A DNA stretch of 53,472 bases from Massilia yuzhufengensis. GTDB taxonomy: Bacteria > Pseudomonadota > Gammaproteobacteria > Burkholderiales > Burkholderiaceae_D. A program made the position numbers and the translations under genes. Under the pieces are notes generated by a model. That model saw nothing but the letters and a program-made list of their open reading frames with translations. It searched no databases and was not told the DNA's origin. The stretch covers positions 1 through 53,472 of the forward strand of contig NZ_FOLD01000037.1 in the NCBI RefSeq assembly GCF_900112225.1, in the 5' to 3' direction. Shown one piece after another: positions 51,540-53,472 of the stretch. Every line of letters begins with the position of its first letter. Position 1 is the first letter of the stretch.

Positions 51540-52625
51540 CTAATTATCGAATTGAGGGAAAAATACTTTGAGCCGTTCGACCGTGGTTCGCCATTTAGTG
51601 GTCGTGGGGCGGCAGACAGTGTTTTGGTTGCCGAACAGTCCCAGTTCCTGTGCCGCTTTGTCCAACGGGACTGTTTGCAACCACTCAATTGGCACGAAGT
51701 ACTCACAATGCTCGGGGTCGTCAATGTATTCGGAGTGATAGCTGGCACGGTTGCTGGCATCATAAATACACTTCGGACCTTCCGGCGTGACGACGCGGAA
51801 ATCAAGCGCTGCTTGTGCCAGGCCGGTTACGCGGCCCACCCCAACATAACCACAGCCGGGGACGTTAACCCAGACCCGATCACCAGGGCTCAACTGTTTG
51901 AGCGTGCGACTGTACCAAGCGCCGCCTCCGCCTGAAATAAATCCGTACTGCTGTGCATCTTCCCATGAGCGGCTCTCGCCTGCGCCATAGGAGTGGTAGT
52001 ACTCATTATTCCAAGACTCGGCCGGACCCGTACGAGCAGATGCTGCTATCGCTTGCGCCTGCAATGGATCCTGTAGCCAACTGCGGCTGATGAGCTGCTC
52101 GCCACCAATCGTGAATACCTGAAAGAAGAGCACGTTGATCGCAATTTCACGCTCGCTAAGATAATTGATGATGCGTTCGGTGCTGGGGTCTAGTTCACTC
52201 GCAACGATAACGATTTGATGGTTTTCGTTGAGACGGTCCTCGTCGAGGTCGTGGTCGAAACGGGCGCGAAAATCGTGCGCTAGGTCGCGTCCCGTCGCGA
52301 ATCGGCCATACATGGCTGCGATCTCGGGAGCTTTAAGCGACTGCACCCAACTGGCGTAATCCAATGCCTGGGCGACAACTTCGCGTGACGTACGGTCCCG
52401 CTTTATTTCGATCAGGATAAGCGCCCCGTCCGGGGCGATCGCCAGCAGGTCGATACGACCGTTGAAGCCGGTTCCTTCCTGGCGACCAATTAGCATCCAT
52501 TCATCAGACAGCAAGCCAGGGGCGGCGATGATCATATCTTCGAGTAACCGCTCGCTCGGAAGAACCGATTCACTTAGTTGTTGGGGCTGAACACCAACCT
52601 TCCACAATGCACTACGAATACTCAT
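51540..52625 (-). CDS. NucS/DUF91-like nuclease with C-terminal beta-rich (PUA/EVE-like) domain
   Basis: The 361-residue protein has no signal peptide. The N-terminal part (about 25-180) is a PD-(D/E)xK-type nuclease fold: GFNGRIDLLAI with Asp at about 59, then ALILIEIKRDRTSREVVAQA with Glu 73 and Lys 75, and QALDYASWVQSLK, as in NucS-type enzymes. The C-terminal part (about 215-310) contains GFISGGGGAWYSRTLKQLSP, GDRVWVNVPGCGYVGVGRVT and a late tail. The GDRVWVxVPGxGYVGVGRVTG block resembles PUA/EVE-like domains that bind modified bases, an inference from the strand pattern. A nuclease guided by a modified-base reader would be a defence protein. It lies 90 bases from the IS3 element and is convergent with the restriction operon. 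Confidence 0.75.
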   Translation of the reverse strand: MSIRSALWKVGVQPQQLSESVLPSERLLEDMIIAAPGLLSDEWMLIGRQEGTGFNGRIDLLAIAPDGALILIEIKRDRTSREVVAQALDYASWVQSLKAPEIAAMYGRFATGRDLAHDFRARFDHDLDEDRLNENHQIVIVASELDPSTERIINYLSEREIAINVLFFQVFTIGGEQLISRSWLQDPLQAQAIAASARTGPAESWNNEYYHSYGAGESRSWEDAQQYGFISGGGGAWYSRTLKQLSPGDRVWVNVPGCGYVGVGRVTGLAQAALDFRVVTPEGPKCIYDASNRASYHSEYIDDPEHCEYFVPIEWLQTVPLDKAAQELGLFGNQNTVCRPTTTKWRTTVERLKVFFPQFDN

Positions 52626-52764
52626 CCAATGCCTTCATGATAGGAACTGGACAATTGTATTTCATTCAATGCAGGAAGTCTCAGAAAGGCTAGCCACCCG
52701 CAGAACTGAATCGCCACGACTATCGTAGACACTCCTGAGCCATAATATCGGGCACAAGGAGAAT

Positions 52765-53043
52765 ATGAGCGGTAAGCGGTACACAGATGAATTCAAGATT
52801 GCAGCGGTCAAGCAGGTGGCGCAGGGCGGTCACCCGGCGAGCGAAGTAGCGGCACGGCTCGGGATAAGCATCCACAGCCTGTACGCCTGGACGAAGCGCT
52901 ATGGCGTACCCGAGGCAGAGCGCAAGGCGGTCGATGCCCAGTCCGACGAGATGCGGCGCCTGAAGGCCGAGCTCAAGCGCGTCACGGAGGAGCGTGACAT
53001 ATTGAAAAAGGCCGCGGTGTACTTTGCCAAGACGTCCGGGTAA
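52765..53043 (+). CDS. IS3-family transposase OrfA
   Basis: The 92-residue protein contains the helix-turn-helix KRYTDEFKIAAVKQVAQGGH, VAARLGISIHSLYAWTKRYG (HTH_Tnp_1, about 1-50), and a leucine-zipper region (LKAELKRVTEERDILKKAAV). GGAGAAT lies just before the ATG. Near the end is the run GAAAAAG (53004-53010), in frame as TTG AAA AAG, a plausible slippery site for -1 programmed frameshifting into orfB, as in other IS3 elements. Confidence 0.9.
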   Translation: MSGKRYTDEFKIAAVKQVAQGGHPASEVAARLGISIHSLYAWTKRYGVPEAERKAVDAQSDEMRRLKAELKRVTEERDILKKAAVYFAKTSG

Positions 53044-53472
53044 GGTACACCTTAATTGCTCAGTTACAGGAACAAACCCCGGTGCGCCGGCTGTGCAAAG
53101 TGCTCGAAGTGCATCCGAGCGGTTTCTATGCCTGGCGCCTGAACCCTGAAAGCAAACGAGCCAAAGAAGACAAGCGCCTACTGGTTCCCATCAAGGAGTC
53201 TTGGCTGGAAAGCGGCAGTGTCTACGGTTATCGGAATGTCAGCGACGATCTGCGCGAACTTGGTGAGCAATGTGGCGTCAATCGCGTCCACCGTCTTATG
53301 CGGTCGGCTGGGATTCGTTCGCAAACTGGCTACGCCAAGCGGAAATATAAACGCGGCGGTGCCCCTTCGCTGGTGGCGCCTAATCATCTACAGCGCCAGT
53401 TCGACGTGCAGGAACCGAATCGGGTTTGGGTGACGGACATCACGTACATCCGCACCTATGAGGGCTGGCTTT
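53036..53472 (+). CDS. IS3-family transposase OrfB, N-terminal part (partial)
   Basis: The -1 frame relative to orfA is open across its stop codon and continues RYTLIAQLQEQTPVRRLCKV, HPSGFYAWRLNPESKRAKED, then KRLLVPIKESWLESGSVYGY and NRVHRLMRSAGIRSQTGYAK. It ends at the window edge with NRVWVTDITYIRTYEGWL, which contains the first catalytic Asp. This is the N-terminal HTH_21 region and the start of the rve integrase core. No ATG is needed because an OrfAB fusion is made by frameshifting; the start given is where the fusion frame is clearly past the overlap. Confidence 0.85.

Larger units (their letters stand above)
52717..53472 (+). mobile_element. IS3-family insertion sequence, 5' part (cut by window edge)
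   Basis: Starting near 52717, a weak inverted-repeat end (core GACACTC at 52728-52734) is followed by orfA and, in the -1 frame, orfB, which runs off the window. It has the gene layout of IS3 elements. The coordinate of the tip is an estimate from comparison with the right end at 352. Confidence 0.8.

Overview
The window looks like a chromosomal segment of a GC-rich betaproteobacterium of the Oxalobacteraceae (Massilia/Telluria/Duganella-like). This is an inference from four things: the strong G/C third-position codon bias, the rpsU-yqeY-dnaG-rpoD order, the neighbouring core genes, and the intergenic hairpin repeats (a CGTAGGGTG...CGCGCGTCC type and a GTTCCGGCGcAGGCCGGAAC type) that I associate with this group. 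No rRNA gene or other direct species marker is present.

Layout. (1) 1-4.1 kb is a graveyard of mobile DNA: the 3' end of an IS3-family element, a complete but frameshifted IS5-family element with recognisable inverted repeats, a secreted 20-residue tandem-repeat protein, a broken two-gene hypothetical unit and a truncated IS66 transposase. It stops at two identical tandem tRNA-Met(CAT) genes. (2) 4.5-16.4 kb is housekeeping: miaA-mutL-peptidylprolyl isomerase (minus strand), dedA, a periplasmic alpha-carbonic anhydrase, an M1 aminopeptidase lipoprotein, a hexose-6-phosphate mutarotase, amiC-tsaE and queG, with a DUF3052-like gene convergent to queG. (3) 16.5-20.3 kb holds a DctS/DctR-like two-component pair divergent from a DctP-type TRAP binding protein that has no DctQ/DctM permease beside it. 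(4) 20.3-32.1 kb holds a candidate structured RNA with a strong terminator, ogt-xerD, a PAS-PAS-GGDEF-EAL protein, two endonuclease/exonuclease/phosphatase proteins, ybaK, plsY, a DsbA/FrnE-like oxidoreductase, tsaD, aroG and ybiB. (5) 32.1-37.2 kb is an AT-rich leader followed by a four-gene operon (two DUF4402 proteins, a PapD-like chaperone and an usher-like outer-membrane protein), which is probably a little-studied chaperone-usher surface fibre system. (6) 37.4-44.3 kb is a flavoprotein, the macromolecular-synthesis cluster rpsU-yqeY-dnaG-rpoD, and a CAT-anticodon tRNA that is probably tRNA-Ile2. (7) 44.3-53.5 kb is accessory again: a type I restriction-modification operon in the order hsdR-hsdS-hsdM, 1.2 kb without a supportable gene, a NucS/DUF91-like nuclease with a C-terminal beta-rich domain, and the 5' part of an IS3-family element that runs off the window.

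The core block is therefore bracketed by tRNA genes, with accessory DNA outside each. The most interesting systems are the DUF4402 fibre operon, the permease-less DctP/DctSR module, the tRNA-adjacent defence island with the NucS-fusion protein, and the unannotated structured RNA at about 20.45-20.63 kb.
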